Source of the DNA: Sapria himalayana
Taxonomy: Eukaryota > Streptophyta > Magnoliopsida > Malpighiales > Rafflesiaceae
Length of the DNA stretch: 64,000 nucleotides
Assembly: GCA_029783825.1 (NCBI GenBank)
Contig: JAREIK010002645.1
Span: 1,265,538-1,329,537 of the forward strand
Reading direction: 5' to 3'
The position numbers and the translations under genes are program-made. The stretch's first letter is position 1. Each line of letters opens with the position of its first letter. A model generated the notes under the pieces. That model ran no database searches, was not told the origin of the DNA, and was given only the letters and a program-made list of their open reading frames with translations. Positions 34,613 to 47,904 of the stretch are shown here, in pieces.

Positions 34613-34959
34613 TTTGGTATAATTGCTAGTAATTATTTAATTGATTAGTCAACTTGAGTTGACAAAATTATCCTTGCAAAAAATTATTCTGTTTCTAATA
34701 ATTTGGATAATAATTATTATTTGTGTTTGTGTTATATTTGTATTTTTTTTTTGTTTATTCTGCAGTGATGACATCATATGAGTTGAATCTCTAGGATTGA
34801 AATAATACCTTTGAACTCATAAATTGAGAGAATAGGATAAGTAGTTTTGAAAGAGATAGTTGAGAGAGAGGGAGAGTATGAAATAGAATGATAGCAACTC
34901 AATTCCACCATACCTTGGTGGTGACTAATTGTGATGGATAATTACTTTGGGATTCATAT

Positions 34960-36290
34960 GCAACTCATACAATCAAACTACTTTGAGTTAAAACTTAGTT
35001 TGATACTCATGATGAAACAACATCAATATAGTAGATATTTTTTAGAAGATTTGAATAAGCACATTGTAACTTTTTTAGAGTTGTATGACACAATGAAGAT
35101 TAATGAAATTAGCCTCAATGTTATATGATTTAGACTTCTCTCATTTTCTTCGAGGGATAAAACCTAGAGTTGGTTCCAATGCTTATTTAAAGTTTTGTTC
35201 AAGAATTGAAATGAACTTATGAAAGTTTTCCTCACAAATTTCTTATTACCTCAAATCACATCTCAAGGAAGAGTAGAAATAAGTAAATTCTGACAAGAAG
35301 GGTAGAAGACTTTATATGATGCTTGTGATTGATTCAAGAAAATTTTAAGTAGGTGTCCATAACATGGATTTGAATTGTATTTCAGAGATCAAATCTTATA
35401 CAATGGGGTGAATTATATGATGAAGTACATGATTGATGTAGTCTTTGATGGTTCCATATTAAACAAGTCACCCAAAAAAGCAAATTTCCTATTTGAAAAA
35501 CTAGCAAAAAATCATTACCAAACTTTAAATTACTGAATATTTGAAAGCAAGTAAGTTAAATTATTAGAATTTGATAGATTGATAGTAATAGATGTCAAAA
35601 TGGATGTATTTTCAACAAACTAGGAGCTAAAAATAATAAGCAACCAAGTGTAGAAGAATTTTCTATTTTATAATGGTATGGAATGATAGATTTCAACTCC
35701 ATTTATCAAGTGGAGGAAACTAAAACCCCACAGAATAAAATATATATATTTTGATAAAACACCAATTCCCCTCATACTATCATCTAAACATAAGAAATCA
35801 AGAAAGCTCATCATATGGAAGTTATGAGAATACGCAGTAGAATTTGAGGTAATTCTAGATAAAATTTGGAAATAACTCAATGAGATACCAATTACAAGGA
35901 GCATTGAGCACAATTATAATCATACAAAGAGAGTAGAAAAATCATCATTAGAAGATAATATTTTTTGTCATACTCATAGAGACAAAGACGATGAATGATT
36001 TATAGGAAAACTAGTTGAAACAAATTAAAACAAGGCTAGAACACATGAATGTGATAATGAAGATTATATAAAACAAACTTGGGAAACTAGTACTATCAAT
36101 GAAATAAAAGTGGATACATATATTATCAAGCAATAATGAAGAAAATCCAAAGAATTACTTGTTCGTTACACTTAGAAGCAGTAAAGAGAAAAGGGGAAAT
36201 AAGCAGAAATAAAAGTCAAAAGGGATACTAAAATATAGGAGGAAGTTGTAATAGATGAAGTTATGACATTTTCCAAAGATACAATGCCCA
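34960..36290 (+). pseudogene. Gypsy gag remnant, internal region 2
   Basis: Parallel to 28250-29600: GAGTTAAAACTTAGTTTGAT (34987) matches GAGTTGAAGACTAGTCTGAT (28337), and the KMNDL-like linker recurs near 35985. Strongly decayed, with stops in all frames. Confidence 0.65.
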
Positions 36291-36339
36291 CCGTCATAAT
36301 TATTTATGATACTATGCATGTGAAATCCTGAAAAAAATG

Positions 36340-38150
36340 AAGAAATAAATAATATGATTTTATTTCTAGAAAAAAATGTGTAAAATAATAATAAGAAAAA
36401 TAAGCTGAAAAGTTTAGAACCCTAATGATAAAATGGATTTCGTTATTAAATTCATCTTAAAAAATATAGCTAAAGTCACAAAATTCATCAAATTATGAGG
36501 AAGTCAGAAGTTAGTTAATTTTTTCTTAATTTATTTAAATAATTATTAGAATAAATAAATAAATAAATAAATAAAAATAGAAACAAAAGACTGCGCCACA
36601 ACATCAGCATGTGGTTGCGCCATGTGCAGTCATGTGTCAAAAATAAAAGAAAAAGAAAAAAAATTAATAATAATAATATTTTTTTATATTATTAAAAAAA
36701 CAGTCGAGAATCTAGAAAATGGATGACAGGAAATGAAAAAAGAACATACTTTGGGGAGAGAGATACAGTGTAGAGGAAAAAAAATAAAATATTCGTTGAT
36801 TTTCTTTTGATCGTAACAGATTATTCTGAACTTGGAATAGAATAAATCAAGAACTAAAGTTGCTCTACGTGACGAGATCTTCAGTTTGATATCAAATTTA
36901 TAAAGTTCCATAAATTTTCCGAAAGATAATAGTTTTCTCCTATCAGAATTTCTTTTTATTTAAAAGTCATAAATGATCATGTTTTATATTTCAATTCGAA
37001 TTATTAGAAATTTTATTTGAAATGGTTAATTAGTGAAAAATTTTTGTATTTCATTTAGTAAAATTTAGTACAGTATGAATTGAATTTTGAATGTTATAAC
37101 TATATCTTAAACATCATTTGAATAAAAAATAACATAATTACATTTCATACGCACGAAAATATTCCATATAAATGGGTGGGTGCATGATCTATATATACAT
37201 ATAAAGGTATATAGATTGTATTTGGCGAACTCGAATTGGGAAAATATCCAGACAGAGTTACACAGTATTTTTTCTAGAGCATGACTAATATAAATATGCG
37301 AACTCAAATTGAGACAACGTCTAGGATGAATTATACGTTGATTTTTGGAAAATATCAAGGAAAAAAAATATTTTATTGAAAAATATCCAATATATTTTTC
37401 AGAGGAGTTCCATATTTCTCGGAGCATATCTAAGAAAAGCATATTTTGTTCAGAGAAATGTCCAATATGTTTTTAGGAGGATGTCCATATTTTTTGGAAT
37501 AATTCCAAAAAAATAAATATTTCTATAAATATATATGCATACATATAAATATAAATAAATATATGAATATGAATAAATAAATATTCAATATGTATATATC
37601 TATATACAATATGTCACACTTGGCTTCGATATGTGTGAGGGATTCGATGGGACTCGGGAATATGGGCATATAAATAATTCATTAATAATTGCATTCATGT
37701 AAACATTATACTTAAGTGGATGTTGATATATATATGCATGATATTTTACTGCACTTAGATAGGGAGTAGCCCGGTAAGAGTTTATCCTTATTGAGCTTTG
37801 CTCACTTCGTTTCGAGACCCCTTTTAGATATTAGTCCAAGATAGATGACAGATCCACATGCGGGATCACACATGTGAAGGGAAGTCGGATGTGACTTAAA
37901 TAATGTATTATGTGTTTTTTTATTTCGCTGAGAAAATAAAATAAAAAAAATGTATATGCTATATTTGAAAAAAAATTTATTTATTACACATTTTATTGTG
38001 TGATGGAATTGAATGGGACCCCCTAGGGGATGGAGTGTCATATAGTTATGATATTTAGTTAAAGATGAAGAATTAAGTCAAAGTCCAGACATCCCCCATC
38101 CCACCGGGGGATGGGTGATGGGGTGTCATATGTGAAGGGAAGTCCAAGAT
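36340..38150 (+). mobile_element. Insertion between gag and protease, probable solo LTR
   Basis: Internal region 1 has about 0.4 kb between the end of gag and the IIGE protease motif, whereas region 2 has about 2.35 kb. The extra 1.8-1.9 kb has LTR-like character: noncoding, (AATA)n near 36550-36573, GCGCCA-containing patches at 36591-36622, and GAGCTTTGCTCACTT at 37795-37809, often seen in gypsy LTRs. It includes GTGAAGGGAAGTC twice (37875, 38134). Exact ends and a target duplication were not resolved. Confidence 0.45.
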
Positions 38151-38379
38151 ATTTATTACACATTTAGTGATATTTTTCAAAGTCATGACTTCCACAGAAT
38201 CTATTACCCAACTCATGCCTCTAGTTATGACACATGAAGAATTAGAGAAAGATGAAGAGATATAGATCACTAGAAGTAATGGACAAGATGTGCTAGAGAA
38301 TGACTACAAATAGGTAAATAAAATATCTCACTTAACCTTCTTTTTCTATAGTTCTTTATAAAGTTAAAGTTGGATGAAT

Positions 38380-38713
38380 GAATTAAGAGGTTTGTTAATA
38401 TTTTTTTTTGAAATTGAAAGATAATATCTCATTTTCCAAAGTTTTATTTTAGATGTCCAATTACATGAAGTTTATGAATGATATTATGAGTAGCAGAGGA
38501 AGTTGGATGTGTATGGAATAATGAATATGATAAAGAAGTGTAATACCATGATTCAACATAAACTTTCGAGAAAACTGAAAGATTTGAAGAGTATTATGAT
38601 TTCATGTATTATTGGGGAGCAGACTCTTTGGAATGTACTATGTGACTTCAGATCAATTATTAATTTTGCGTAATTATCCATAATATGAAGGTTGAATTTT
38701 AGTGAAATTACTT

Positions 38714-38757
<44 letters not shown>

Positions 38758-38940
38758 TCAAATAGCTATTAAATCAATCACATTTCTGAAAGACATTATT
38801 GAAGATCTATTGGTGAAGGTTGGTAAATTTATATTTTCTGTGGATTTTGTTGTACTAGATATGGAGGAAGATTGATATACTTCATTGAACTTGGAATGAC
38901 CATTATTAGTCACTAGACATGCATTGATAGTTATAAAGAA
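38380..38940 (+). pseudogene. Gypsy aspartic protease remnant, internal region 2
   Basis: Corresponds to 29700-30240. CATGTATTATTGGGGAGCA (38602-38620) matches the IIGE coding stretch, and TATTGGTGAAGGTTGGTAAA then TATGGAGGAAGATTGA (38859-38874) match the VKVDKFIFP and DMEED region. A (CT)n tract at 38718-38748 has expanded inside the region between them. Multiple stops. Confidence 0.7.
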
Positions 38941-40189
38941 GAGAGAAATCATACTTTATGTGGGAAAAAAAGCACAAAATTTTTATGATAATTAGAGAAA
39001 TTATTGAAGAATAGATAATCTCATCCACATAGCAAAACAATAAAACATGGATTTTTAGGGAAAAAAATTTTATAGAAGACTTACTGCCTTGATGAAGATG
39101 AGAAGAATGATATAGAAGAAGAAATATGAAAATATAAAAATGAAGTTGAGATTGAAAAGGATGACTACTATAAAGTTGTGATATTCTTCAAAGTCATGAC
39201 TTCATAATGCTTCAAATAAGAGTATTCGAGAGAGATGGAAAAAGAAAGTGAAATTCTTTAATTCTTTTCACAATAACATAGAAAAATGATGTAGAGGATT
39301 TGAAAAACATATCTTTTGCAAAAAAAAAGGGATAGAATTTCAACTAGTGGCTGATAACATAATAGTAGAAGACATAGTTTTAATAATAATTATGGAGGAT
39401 CCAAATAAACTAGAAAAAAAAAAATAGAGGGACCAAAAAAAGTTGTAACTTTGGCTAAGGCTGTGATTTGGTAGATATAGAAGTTGAAGAAAATTTTGTG
39501 GCAAACCACTGTATCATGACTTAAGAGAAATAAACATAAAAAGCTCAAAGTGGAGCAAAAAAAAAAACAATGGCAATCCTTAAAGTCATGACATTCATGA
39601 GGATAATTTTATAGAAATCCAAAAAGTTATGACATCTTAGGACAGGGGAAGAAAATAAGGAAGCATTGAGAAAAAAAAAAAGAATATAATTCAATACTAA
39701 AATAAAGTTAGAGAAAAAAAGAGGAAGTGAGAAATTATATAACAAAGTTGGTCTGGATTGCCAAAATCACTAATAAAAATAACAACTTTTTGATTGTCTA
39801 GCTATAGATATTCAACATAGCACTGTTTGGGAGGGAGCCCAAAACATTTTCTTTTTCTGTATTATGTGATGAAATAAATATACTCAGTCATAGTAATTAT
39901 TTTGCATAATTTTTGTACACATAAATTTAGTTATAGAACAAATACTATGTCATGACGAATTTCATATCAACAAAAAAAAGTAGATCTACCATTTAGACAC
40001 ACTATGATACCCAAACCTTGTCATATACAATAATTATGTAGGAAGGATTGAAAGCCAAAATATATTTTTTACAAGGGGATAATTGAGATGAGCAATTATT
40101 TTAGAATGAGAGTTACTTCGGTATACTAAATACCAAAAAATACTATTTTTTTTTGGTGATTATGAATGATGTGTTTGTATAGAAAAAGA
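38941..40189 (+). other. 3' part of internal region 2
   Basis: Stop-rich sequence aligned with 30241-31300. GGGAGGGAGCCC at 39829-39840 is the counterpart of the GGCAACCC motif. About 1.1 kb that carries the plant-transposon-like ORF in region 1 is missing before LTR 3. Confidence 0.5.
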
Positions 40190-40516
40190 TTATAAATAGA
40201 TCATTTCATTAAATTATATTTTTGATGGATTATGATGAATATTAGTAAAATTAGATAATTTTTATGAAGAATATGAGATTTAGGAGATTTGTTGAGAATT
40301 AGGAGAGTAAAAAGTCATAAAAAGTAATATCATTCTATGTGTTACAACTTTTTTACACGTCTTTGAGCCTATATGTTAATTTTGGCATATTATTGACTAA
40401 AGCTCTATGCAAATAGTCATGATAGTCTTTAATTTTGTGACTCTACTACCTCATTGAAGCAATTCTTTCATTGTGTAACATATTATTTTTGGCTATAAAA
40501 CTTTCTTGAAGTCATA

Positions 40517-40850
40517 TATAGAGGTGTCGAATAGGCCGGGCAGCCTGGGTACTGCATTGTTTGGAACCATGTTGTGGGCCAGGCCAGGCTAGGCATGACT
40601 CATGTGTCTAGCCAGATGGCATGGTAAATCAGCTCGGGGACCCGGCTGGAATTTTTTTTAAAATTTAGATGGTAAAACTGGGTGAGACCCGGTCCAACCA
40701 GCAAGTCCAGGCATGACTCGACCCAAATAAGGTACGAGCCAGGCCAGTGGGCTGTGACGGGCTGGCAATTCTCAAGCCATGTCATGCCTGGCATGACATG
40801 ATTACTATACCGGGTCGTATTAGCATGACCCAACCCATTAGACACCTCTA
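40517..40850. mobile_element. Non-autonomous hAT element, 334 bp
   Basis: TAGAGGTGTC at 40519-40528 pairs with GACACCTCTA at 40841-40850. Target duplications are AAGTCATA (40509-40516) and AAGTCACA (40851-40858), one mismatch. The interior is GC-rich compared with its surroundings and has no transposase. The ends match those of hAT copy 1, so it is probably mobilised by that family. Confidence 0.85.
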
Positions 40851-42964
40851 AAGTCACATCTACACTGGCTCATAATATTTTTTATGATTATGACATTAAT
40901 TTTATATCAGCACAACTAAGTACCACACCAATACTAAAAGTCATGATATTATCAAGTGTCATGACTTTTTTATTGTAGAGCTACCAAGATTAAGGCAAAA
41001 GCTATGGCGCTTCTCTAACACCATGACTTTTCCTTATAAAAAGTTCTAGAGAATATTTACTCAATTCATAACCATTTCAAAGACTGACTTTTTTCTTTTA
41101 AGAAATTACCAAAGCCATGACCCATCCCTAGCACCACTGCATTGGTTTATTGATGTGAAATGCATATCCATGACCATTCTCAAAACTATGGCAATCAAAT
41201 GCAAAAGAAATACTAAAGTTACAGCCCATTCCTAGTATCATGGCTTTGTGTTACAAAGATAAAATATACAATCATAGTCATTCCTAATGCTACAGCAATA
41301 TAAAACAAGAAAGAGACCAAATTCATTATTTATTCACAATGTTGTGAAATTTTGTTTGAAAGATTAAAAGGAATATTACACCATGAATTTTTACTTAAAA
41401 ATTACACCCAACTATTCGAGTATAAATGCAAACGAAGAGAGAAAAAATGAATTTTTAGTACATGAGAAAATGACCAAAAGAAAGGGTTTAGGAAGCACAA
41501 ATTTGCCTAAACCTAGAAAAGATCTAAGAGAAAATGGAAGATGCAAGGCATAAGCATGAACTCTAAGATGAGGAAGGAATTTTAAATCCACCTAAGATAA
41601 AATATAAGAAACACAGACATGAACCATGGGTTTTGTTTTTTATTATTAGACACTCTTGAGGGCTGACATTGATAACCCAAAATTCAATGAGACATATTTA
41701 AAATTATCTCAAATAAATTCATCTCCAATATCAGAATAAATTGAGGTATAGGGTTAGTATATTTGATTTCGTGTGATGGATGCTTGATTCATGCTTTTTA
41801 TATTTGGATTGTGTTATAGTTTAGTCATTGATGGATGTGGTGTTTTTGTAAAATTAAAAATAGGGTTTTTTTTATCAGTGGGTTTGTGCATATTATCATG
41901 GTAGACTATGTCATGTAAACCATGAAGCATACTCATGTATAATAGTAAGAAGAAAGTCATAACTCTTCTGATAGTGATGTGTGAGAAAAACCTATAAGTC
42001 AAAAGCCAATATTGAGGTAAGTTAATAATGCAAGTATAACACTTACAAATCTAAAAATAAAAACACTTTTATAAGACAATCTATTATGCATATCTTAGAT
42101 GAACTAACCCGACACAAACATTTTACAGAATGCCCCCCCACGGAGTCCACCCCTAGTATGAAAGTCGTGTGTCATCATGGTAGATGATAATAAGTAAACT
42201 ATGGGATATGCATGAGTGAAGGTGAATCATGAGACATAAGGTGGTGATAGTCCTATGAGTTACTCTTCATTACATGACTATTACCTATGAGATTTAAAGG
42301 ATAATATATATTAATTATGTGAGTATGGTACTTAAAAAGCCAAAAATACAAATACTTTTAATACCACATTAGTTCATGTCTTTATGAACTAAAGTGACGG
42401 CTTTATAGAAAGATTCTCATAATGCCTAATGAGGCCTCAATGAAATAAAAGGAGACTTAAAGACCTAAAAAAAACTATGGAGGATTCAATTTTAGAGGCC
42501 AAGAACATGTTACACAGAATCGTGTGAATTCTAACCCTCAATTATAGTCAAATTCAAGATAAACACTAGTAAAGATAGATTGAGAACTATATTTGATACC
42601 TAGATCCTCATGTCTACTATCATTTGAAACCCTCAATTTGATTCGATGATGCTTTTATCTTCTCACATGAAATATTTATCAATATTAGGCTAATTAGTGA
42701 TCTATGATTTATTTATATATATATGTATGATGATTGTGAATTTATAATGTTTAATTGAGGAATTTTGATATTTTGAATATTAATGAATATGAATATTAAT
42801 TAGAACTTTGAATTAGAATTTCATACTAAATAAATTTATACATGTTGGTCATAGTTGATAGTAACAAGTAAGTTATACAACACACTTTTATTCATGAAGT
42901 TAAAAGCATAATTGAGATTATAACCATTCCATTATATATATTCTAGAAAAACTAACATTCAAAT

Positions 42965-43509
42965 TATGTATCAAATGGGCTGGGTGGCCCGGGGTTGGCT
43001 TGAAGCCCGGCACGACACTCTACAGTATTGTGCCCGGGCCCATGCCGGGCACACCCTCGACACGAGTCATGCCGTGCCGGGCCGAAGTTTTTCGGCCCGC
43101 ATGTCATGCCAGGCATGAGACGTGTGCCTAGCACGTGGGCACGACACGCCAACCCACTCACCAAATGATGCTCGATGGGGGGGGACGACGTGTCGATGCC
43201 CGACGGACGAGGCTCGGCATGCCCAACAGGAGATGGCGACGCCATGACGTGGTGCCAAAACCCTAAGGTTTTTAAAAATTGATCGAATTGACCTGAACTG
43301 GCCGACCCAAATTGGGCCGAACCAGCTCAAACCTGGGTGCTGGGTAGAGTTCGAGTTGTGGGCTCATGTTGGGCTTTTCATCCAAGGAAGAGTATCGTAC
43401 TAGACATGACATGGTATTATAGCATGTCGTGCCTGGCACAGCACACTAGCTTGGTTGGGCCTGAAAAAATTGGGCCGGGCGGGCTGGCCCGGCCTATTTG
43501 ACACCTCTA
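42965..43509. mobile_element. Non-autonomous hAT element, 545 bp
   Basis: The right end GACACCTCTA (43500-43509) and the left TATGTATCAAATGGGC (42965-42980, decayed from TAGAGGTGTCAAATGGGC) form the inverted repeat. Target duplications are ATTCAAAT (42957-42964) and CTTCAAAT (43510-43517). The interior is GC-rich with repeated GGCCCGG and CCGGGC motifs. The open frames over it are by-products of base composition. Confidence 0.82.
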
Positions 43510-43656
43510 CTTCAAATGATATGAATGTTATGTAGAATATTTAACCTATGAGCTTCACTATAATGTAAAAGTTATGTGTTGGCCATGATAGATAATAATA
43601 GATAAGTAAAGAGACACATACAAAGAGAAGTATTTCATAAGGTGATAATAGTCGCA

Positions 43657-46600
43657 TAAAGGAGGCAAGTAGGCAGTCGGCCCGGGCATGGTCCGATGCA
43701 TAGCCCGACTGAGCCATATTGGTCTGGCATGACATGGTCCATAATCATGCCTAGATCCATGTCATGCCAGCTTGTGTCCTGCTAGGTTAAAGGCGCAGGG
43801 CCTCCTACTGGTCTAGAGGCACGGTCGGCTACCGTGCCCTAAAACTCGGGCTAGGTTTTAGTCACGGTCCGATTGGACCATACTCGACCCACCTGCTTGT
43901 ATTTAAAAAAAATAATTTTTTATTAAAAAACCATGCCACTTTTTACACATGACATGTTTTTTTTTTAAATAACCACCAAGTATTTGGCTGAGGACATCCG
44001 CATGGGACGATCCATGCCCAAGTGGGCACACAATATGTGGTGCATGCCTCCCCTCTTTTGAGTCGAGCAACCGAGCCAAAAATTTGATGTTATCGGGTTT
44101 CTACCCTAAATAATCATTAAAAAAAATACAAAGAACATATTTAAAAAAAAATCTTTTTGTAATCTATATATAATTTTTTTCTTATCTCTTAATTTCACAT
44201 TCTCAAATCTCAATTTCTCACTCTCCTTCTATCTCAACTCTCTCTCTCTCTCTCTCTCTCATCTTGCTCACTCTCGTCTTTTCTTACTTTGGAGTCGAAG
44301 TTCAGCTTTGCTCTCACCTCTCGGGTGCAGACATTAGATAGTGGACTATGGTGCGGCCTTGGACAATTGTACTTAGACTTCGACATTCCATAAATGGGCA
44401 AATGGGTAATATTTTTAAAATTTTATTCAGTTTTTTATTTTTTTTAATTAATATTTTAATATCAAAAAATTTTCAATTTATAAAATATAATTTAGAATAT
44501 AATTAATTAACTAAAAAAATTAAAAAAAGACAAATAGTGAATTTAAAAATTACGAGATTAATATTGACATAAACATAAATAATTTTAATATTGATAACCC
44601 AATGAAAAGGTTCGTAGCCAAAATTTTATTCCATGGCCTCGACCCAAAATCAAACATCTAAAAAATAAAAAACTAGAAAAAAATCTATAGTTTAGACTCA
44701 CTTTACATTATACTATATATATATATATATATGCTAGGAGTATTGATGAAGACTCGATACAATGCAAGTATTTAAGAAAATATTAACTTCTAGGAGTATA
44801 TGTGGGACTGAGCACCTATAGAGGCATGCCGAATATTACACCAAAAAATATGGGTATTAGATACTAAGTAAACCCAATTTAGTGGTGGGGTCTTTGAGGT
44901 TAGATCTAGTTCAGCTTTTATGTTGACCTCATTCATATACTGCAACGTGATAGGGAGGAAGGCATAGTCAAACTGATTACCATGATAGTCTTTTGATTAT
45001 ATTTTTGAATGATCAAAGGATAGTCAGTATCATACAAACCTATTTGTATCTTATATATAATAGGATTCCAAGGTTCACATCTAGGAATGACATATTAAAA
45101 TACTATAAGTTTAAAAAATTAAATAACTACTAATGAATTTAAGAAAAATTTTGGCATGGTGTCCGTGATGTTCAATATCTAGACTAGTCATGATGATACA
45201 TCTTATGCATATCTCATCACCCACTATTAAGATTCTAAATAGTAATTAAATAATAAGATATATTAGGATTTTCAGAAATTCTCCATCCTCATGATGATAC
45301 GACCATATATGAGTGCACGATAAGAATCTTTATAGAATATAATATTCAAAATAAAATATATAGTATCATATTTGATAGTGTATCTACCAATAGAGTAGCT
45401 ATTAATATGTTTGTTAGAACCATTAGATACTGACCATTAGGAAAGATTTTTTATGTTAGATGCATGTATTATGTCATTAACCTGAAATTACAAGTGAAGA
45501 TAAAGGTTATTTCCTTCATTAAAAAAAATACATAACTCACTAAAATATCTTTGGATGCTTAGTAGACAACAAGAATTTGGTAGTCTCTATTTGTCTGCAG
45601 GTCTAAAGAATAAGAAATTCTAAATAGATGTGAGACACTATTAAATTTACACATATCTGATATTAGAGTTGTGTGTTGGATACGAACATGTGATATCTAA
45701 CTATGTCAATAGTAATAGTGATGAACTAATTATTAATGATAAAGATTGGGACATGGGAATTTCATTTATGAAATTCTTGAAGATTTTTTAAAACATGATG
45801 AACATGTGTCCATCAGTTTAGACTCTCACCAGTTACAATGCACTCAGGTGCATATCCAATAGTAGTAGCATGTTTAGGAAATTAAAAGATAACTCAATAT
45901 TTAGTGACAACTATTTGATGGAAATCAAATACTTATAGTACTGGTCCACCATTCAATCTCTTTATTATATGGATGTGTGCATGGATTCTAGGTTTAAGGT
46001 GGAAGTAGTATAGAACATTTTGACATATATATCATTGTGTATGAACTAGTAACATCAACCCGACGGGTTCATTCACAAAAAGTTAATTGAGTTATTTATA
46101 TACTATGACACTAGGTATGGTAGTAGTAGCAGCCAGGCTCTGAATACAAATATGGATAACTTATTTGGAGATGATGACTTCTCCATTCAATTAGCAAGGA
46201 GGAAACAAAAGGGTTGCCATCAAATAGGAATGAGCTATCATGGTACTTAGATATTGATAATTACTCAATCCTATCACATAACTATAATAAGAACCTTGAT
46301 AATTTATAATGGTAGAAATCATATGAATCAACCTATTCCATGCTGTCTAAGATGACATGAAATCTACTGACTCCTCTAGTGTCGTGCATAACATCAGAGT
46401 CTTTTTTTTTGTTGTTGTTGTCAATGTCACTTTGGATAGGAGATCGAGATTATGACCAGATATCATTGAGTTACTAGCATGCATGAAGAATTGAGAGAAT
46501 TCGAGGTTGGGTATCCATGATTGAGATCGTGCTGGAACAAGAATGGAGGAGTAACTATCAGATGATGACTCGTGGGACTTTGAAGAGGTTGATCCCACCT

Positions 46601-47257
46601 CTAGTGATACAATCAGACACTTACGTGATTATGATCAATTGCATACTCATACCGATTAACATTGGGATTGAAACATTGAGCTTTCATTATTATTTATTAT
46701 GATTAAGATTGATAATTATTATTTTATGTTGTTGTTGTGATTTATAACTTTGTATTATTTTATTTATTTTTTGGATTGAATGATGAATGATTGGATGTAT
46801 GTGTTTTTTGATATTTTTGATTATTTAGTATACTATGTCAATTGTGTTAATAAATTTAGATTTTTATGATTTATTATTTATGTGAAATAAATAAATAATA
46901 TAATGTCATGACTTATGTCGCAATTAATCCACATTTTGAATTTAAAATATAAAATTTAAAAAAAAATAAAATAATTAATCCACAATTCTGCAACTACAAC
47001 CATTGGCTAGTGGGGAAATATCTAAGCTATGGTAGGCTAGGACCAAAGTCTAGGTAGGCTAGAATAACAAGGCCCAAACCAGCCTGACTTGGCATGACCT
47101 GGCATGACCCAGCTCGAATTTGGCTAGCCTCGGGCAGGTCATGCCATGATGAGCCGACCATTTTTGAGTCGTGTCGTGCCTGGCACAGCATGGTGGCTCT
47201 ACTGGGCCACCAAAAACTAGGCCATGATGACACGACATGACCCATTTGATACCTCTA
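43657..47257 (+). mobile_element. hAT transposon copy 2 (3,601 bp)
   Basis: The left end TAAAGGAGGCAAGTAGGC (43657-43674) pairs imperfectly with the right end, which reads TAGAGGTATCAAATGGGTCA on the opposite strand (47238-47257). Target duplications are TAGTCGCA (43649-43656) and TAGTCATA (47258-47265), two mismatches. Ends are GC-rich (43670-43890 and 47030-47250), the middle AT-rich. Length and coding match copy 1, but this copy codes on the + strand and is more decayed. Confidence 0.85.
44880..46620 (+). pseudogene. hAT transposase, heavily broken
   Basis: Clearly the same protein as in copy 1. Matching islands: SHDDTSYAYL near 45187-45216, [14 protein letters not shown] near 45566-45607, [20 protein letters not shown] at 45670-45729, LFGDDDFSIQLARRK near 46159-46203, plus an equivalent of the C-terminal ESAFS region at about 46380-46500. 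The BED-finger part expected at about 44.4-44.9 kb was not recognised. Stops and frameshifts are numerous. Confidence 0.85.
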
Positions 47258-47904
47258 TAGTCATATAATCATTTTTTATTGAATGACTTCCATAGGTAAA
47301 ATCATTAGAAAGACATATATTAATTGATATAAATATGGTGCTTATTGAGACAAATGCTCAAATACATTTATTACCAAATCATTTTACATCTTTTATGATT
47401 ATCGAGATCAAAGAATAGAAATGCATTCTCTATATATAGATGAACCATGAACAAAGTAAGTATTGTTTCAGTATTCAAATATCAAAGTCCCGAATACATG
47501 GGGACCATCCTTGGTAATGATAATCTATGATTAATAACCATCTTATATGCTAAGGGGGTAAAGAAGGAATCATATTGTTTTACCATTTGTCCTTCAATTA
47601 AGCATAACATTGTCTTAATATTAAGAAAACTTATCATACATAAGAAAGTAACTCAACTTTAGAGTTTATGTATCTATCTGAGATCCAATTTTATCTCCTC
47701 GACTCAAACATTAATGATGTTTTAATTGGGCAGTCAAACTTCTCATACAATCTCTATGAGATTGATATCTAGACTCACATCTATTTTATTACTTATATGG
47801 CCTTTATACTTATAAATTTTCATTGGACATATTCAATCATCTAAGGAACTTTTGATATTGTGTTATAAACAATAAGTTTTGGTACTATAACAAAGTTACA
47901 ACAA

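Larger units (their letters stand above)
40190..47904 (+). repeat. LTR 3 of gypsy array, with three nested insertions
   Basis: Without the insertions at 40517-40850, 42965-43509 and 43657-47257, about 3.2 kb of LTR sequence remains. It aligns to LTR 1, ending near AATAAGTTTTGGTACTAT (47871-47888), which matches 27909-27926. Segments at about 41650-42430 and from 42590 on both align with the same LTR part, so it contains an internal duplication of roughly 0.9 kb or is a fusion of two LTRs. No internal region follows, marking the end of the array. Confidence 0.6.

Noticed and set aside
40600..40857. 85-codon minus-strand frame
   Set aside because: It is confined to the 334-bp hAT derivative and starts in the target duplication.
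42964..43330. Minus-strand frames of 87-93 codons
   Set aside because: They lie within the GC-rich 545-bp non-autonomous hAT and overlap each other in two frames, with no recognisable domain.
25590..47904. Plant pararetrovirus integration or satellite array
   Set aside because: The gag-protease order, tRNA-Asp-type primer site and LTR arrangement fit a Ty3/gypsy retrotransposon better; the units are too long for a satellite.
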